Of a stretch of DNA of 64,000 nt, positions 60,828 through 64,000 are shown piece after piece (within the stretch, counting starts at the first letter, position 1; the number at the start of each line of letters is the position of its first letter). The position numbers and the translations under genes are program-made. The stretch comes from Haemonchus contortus (Eukaryota > Nematoda > Chromadorea > Rhabditida > Trichostrongylidae). Location of the stretch: contig LS997562.1 in the NCBI GenBank assembly GCA_000469685.2, forward strand, positions 1,468,326 through 1,532,325. Reading direction: 5' to 3'. The notes under the pieces are model-generated. The model saw nothing but the letters and a program-made list of their open reading frames with translations. It was not told the DNA's origin and did not search any database.

Positions 60828-61620
60828 ATGGAGTACGAGGATAAAAGTTCGTTGCTGAAATAGGGCGATAAGTCCAGTGGGAATTTCACACGTTTTCGAG
60901 AGCTTACTTTTTGGAATTCCTACTTTTGCACTGAAACTTCTGGCTCGCCTCTATCCAAAGCAATTCTAAGTTGCAGTTTTGTTTTTCTACTACATTTATT
61001 TTATTAATTGCAATCTTCAGTGCTCCACAATTGAAAAACTGATTATGAACGAAAAATTTGAAGATGCTCGATTTTTCCCAGGATAACCTCTGAAACTTGA
61101 TCTTGAACTCAAGCTTTCGCACTTCCCCAGCAATCGTAACCAATGACCAGTTTTTATGAATAATTTCAATATAAACACTTTTAGATGCCCCCTTTTTTTG
61201 ATGGGCAAACAAGGACGTGACGCAAAGTAAAACGCCCCGGGGCTAAGCGTGTGATCAGAAAAAGCTGAAGTCGGGATTTCACAAAGCCGGCGGCTCTAGG
61301 AAGCCAACAAATCAGTCTTCTTTTTGATTACTTGCTTTGAGTTTTCAGAGTAAACAGTCATTTGATCAAAAATTACTACTCACTACTACCCGAAAATGTT
61401 CAATCAACCTGGAATATTCACCTAAAAGGTAGTCATTTTGCTGATTATGGGTGGCTTACAAAGCTATGAGGTTGATTTTCTCTGAGAATTCATTTTTTCT
61501 GTTTGATTTATTCCATATTTTTCAGCCTCATCGTATCTGACTTGCTTGCTTGAGGTGAAAGTATTTTAGAGCTCATCGACGAAAGTACTTAAGCCAATAA
61601 AAATTATGATTATAATACGT

Positions 61621-61920
61621 TATAGGGCGGAGGTGGTGTAGTGGCAAGTGGCGCACTATCTCACACGTACGGTCAGGGGTTCGGATCCCGGATCGATACC
61701 GCCTAGGCTAACCGAGCCTTCTATCTCTTCGGGGTCGGTTAATCATTCCAGACTCGTCTGAGAGGATAAAAACACTGAATTGTACATCGGCTAGCCACCG
61801 CAAACCATTCTGTAAACCACATACGACCTCATTACGCCACTACGATTTTGAATGGAAGTCGAGTGCAAGGCGCATCCCTCAGACGGGATTGATTAACGCC
61901 AAAACTTCATCCTTTATAAT
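61621..61920 (+). mobile_element. tRNA-derived SINE, full-length, with target duplication
   Basis: Head GGGCGGAGGTGGTGTAGTGG and a near-perfect B box (GGTTCGGATCC), body and CCTTTATAATACG end present. An 11-bp duplication TTATAATACGT ends at 61620 on the left and 61924 on the right. Close in sequence to the 43344 copy, so relatively young. Confidence 0.92.
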
Positions 61921-61947
61921 ACGTGCTAGTCGTCAAGGACGAAGCCT

Positions 61948-62150
61948 TTGGCGTTAAACAAACCCTTTATAGGATGTGCCCCACATTCGACTCCCATTTA
62001 GAACCGTAGTGGGGTTTTGAAAAAGTAGATGGCCTTCACAAAGACTTGTAGTATCCAACTGATGAACATGCAATGGAGGCTTTGATCTTCCAATTCGACA
62101 ATTCGGTTCCCAGGAGGGATGGGAGGCTTGGTTCGGATGGGAATGTTTTA
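61948..62150 (-). mobile_element. tRNA-derived SINE, degenerate, minus strand
   Basis: On the minus strand CACTACGGTTCTAAATGGGA and GTTTAACGCC correspond to the SINE body and end, and the GAGGGATGGGAGGCTTGGTT region is the complement of the mid-body. It begins about 30 bp after the plus-strand copy, forming a tail-to-tail pair. Confidence 0.7.
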
Positions 62151-62197
62151 TTAGTAACAATAATCTTAGTAATAGTAGTAGCAAATAATAAAAATAA

Positions 62198-62485
62198 AGG
62201 ATAAAGTTTTCGGTGTTAATCTATCCCTTCTGAGGGATGCGCCCCCGCACTCGACTTCCATTCAGAGTCGTAGTGGCCTAATGAGTGCGTATGTGGCCTA
62301 TACAATGACTTGCGATGGCCAGCCGATGTACAAGTCAGTGCTTTTAACCTCCCATACGAGTCTGATACCGACTCCGGAGGTAAGGAATTCTTGGTTGGCC
62401 TAGGCGGGCATCGATCAGGGATTCCATCCCCTGACCCGCGTGTGATAAAGTGCACCACTTGCAACTACACCACCTCCGCCCAAAT
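62198..62485 (-). mobile_element. tRNA-derived SINE, minus strand, with 15-bp duplication
   Basis: Reverse complement starts GGGCGGAGGTGGTGTAGTTG, with the B box altered (GGATGGAATCC). The body is complete and the end is ACTTTATCC. AAATAATAAAAATAA is present at 62183-62197 and 62486-62500, consistent with target duplication, although the low complexity calls for caution. Confidence 0.88.
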
Positions 62486-62500
62486 AAATAATAAAAATAA

Positions 62501-64000
62501 CAACAATAATATAGTTGAGGAGAGGAAGTTATAGAGAAAGTGCTGCTTTCGGGTTATATAAGCATAGTGCAGTGGAGTAGAGTCCAACTACTACCTCGGC
62601 AAACGCCATCCCAGGAGTAGTAAGACTCAAATGTTTCTGAAATTCTGCAGCTTGCTCAAATGTGAGACGCATCCCAGAAGAGGTTGAACAAATGCTTTAT
62701 TCTACATACATATACCTTATTCAATTTTCTTCTTTCTCCTCTGTTTTCGAATCGAAAGGTTAGGTGTTGATGTTAAAGTTCCGCTGGAATCGAAGAAAGC
62801 CACTTCTTCAACACCATCTGTGTGACTTTTGGTCCGCTTTACATTTGAATAATCAGCTTTTCTGTTTCTTTTCTCAATGCAACGAAAACACAGTAAACTG
62901 TTGTTATCATAAAATCAATGAAACGGCGTCACAAGGTGTCGGTCGCTCAGCACAAAGCAGTTTTACCAAAAATCACATTTTCGCGATATTTTTGAAATGA
63001 TTATAAACAAACGCCATTCAATTTTATGGAGAATTTTATTGAGGATCGCAATGTGCCTAGACAGAGGGAGAACCTTCTGGAATGGGGTTCTGTCACAGGT
63101 ATCGCCTACTCGATCATCTACCCTTTCCTTATACCGTTTGAGCGCCCGAGGCGAACCTCCACATCCCATGCATGCCAATATCTGCTCCTACAGGACTTCC
63201 GGTCTGTAGGTTGGTTGGTTCGCTTCTCGCCGTAGCGATCAGAATTGACCCAGAATGCATTTTGTTGATCGAACAGCCAAAATATCAATTTTCCTATCAA
63301 AGACCTCCATTGTGGCCCTTCATAGGAATGCCTTAGAATGCGCCATGCACTCTGCTTGGGAGCAAAACTGTCGATGAGGTTTAGGGCAAGTTATAAATAA
63401 GCACTATATTTTTGGAGATTAGATAAACATCTTGGAGCGCTCCAGATAAAGGCCCAGGTATGCCACGGTGTAAACCGCTGAAAAACGATTCCGATCATAA
63501 ATTTTGAGCGAATTCAATAATTTTATGGGTTTCACGTCTCTTTTTACTGGACACCTTGACTACGTAAGCGGAACAGCCATCTGGGACTGGTAGCCATCGC
63601 ATCTGATACCCACCCACCCACCCATCTTTACCTTCAGTTTCCTTTGTGTTCAGGCCGTCGCACACCATCCAGGTAGGATCTGTACGACAACAGCTTCATG
63701 CAAATTACTCTCATCGAAGCAATTTGATTTATTCCAGAATATTCTTTCATTCAAACCAACGCTAACTGTTCTTGCCATTGCAAAGGCACTGTTCGTTATA
63801 ATTTTATGGGGACTAATTGGGCAAGAGAGTAAATTTTGGTTTCCTCCCATGGTGTTATTTATAAGGGGTGGCCCCTATGTTCGACATCAGATAGCCTTAT
63901 CATGCCTTTCATGGTCTATATGATGGAAATACACTCTGCTTTCGGTCCTGTATTATTTTCAGCGAGGTATGACAAGGAAACATTCTGAAACGCCCGTTAT
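62501..64000. other. Right flank without supported gene
   Basis: Short open frames only. ACCCACCCACCCACCCATC at 63609-63627 is a small tetranucleotide run. I find no recognisable protein, RNA gene or element end. Confidence 0.4.

Noticed and set aside
1..64000. CRISPR arrays, bacterial operons, ribosome binding sites or rRNA genes
   Set aside because: The sequence is eukaryotic. The only direct-repeat arrays are the satellite and telomere-like blocks, with no spacer structure, and no rRNA, 5S or spliced-leader RNA sequence was seen.

Overview
The window reads as a nematode nuclear genome segment, most like a clade V (rhabditid or strongylid) worm. The evidence is small exons with short AG-bounded introns, start codons lying 0-2 nt after a 3' splice site (spliced-leader pattern), RTE-type LINE remnants, a tRNA-derived SINE family, many inverted-repeat DNA elements, and a large block of hexamers built on the nematode telomere repeat TTAGGC. 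The species cannot be named from sequence alone.

Left part (about 3.9-17.7 kb): two convergent conserved genes. CPSF2/CPSF100 (3932-13548, +, 21 reconstructed coding exons) encodes the pseudo-nuclease subunit of the pre-mRNA 3'-end cleavage complex. A FAXC/CDR-type glutathione-S-transferase-like gene (13926-17660, -, 7 coding exons) ends 377 bp away, tail to tail. Introns of both carry inverted-repeat elements. A third conserved gene, PDCD10/CCM3 (47776-51019, -, 6 coding exons), encodes the small adaptor of the GCKIII kinase/STRIPAK system. In all three genes, exons that match their families well are broken by single-base indels, mostly at homopolymers. This looks more like uncorrected assembly error than decay.

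Middle (17.7-32.5 kb): no conserved host gene recognised. It holds a mariner-like element, a TTAA-ended element with a G15 tract, a broken RTE LINE (28.36-30.79 kb, -) with a nested repeat and SINE, and long stretches with no supported feature.

32.5-39.9 kb is the most unusual part. Two arrays of a 170-bp satellite bracket a higher-order cassette. The cassette has three copies of a roughly 0.9-kb block ('X') alternating with two blocks of telomere-like hexamers, each hexamer block followed by a shared tail. One hexamer block contains an almost pure interstitial telomeric run of about 31 units. The very long Lys-Pro and Leu-Arg reading frames here are by-products of the hexamer.

Right part (40-64 kb): apart from PDCD10 this is repeat territory. 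There are two extremely GC-rich foldback elements with 3-bp target duplications, a TTAA element containing a near-perfect hairpin, several palindromic MITEs, and eight copies or fragments of a tRNA-derived SINE, three with clear target-site duplications.
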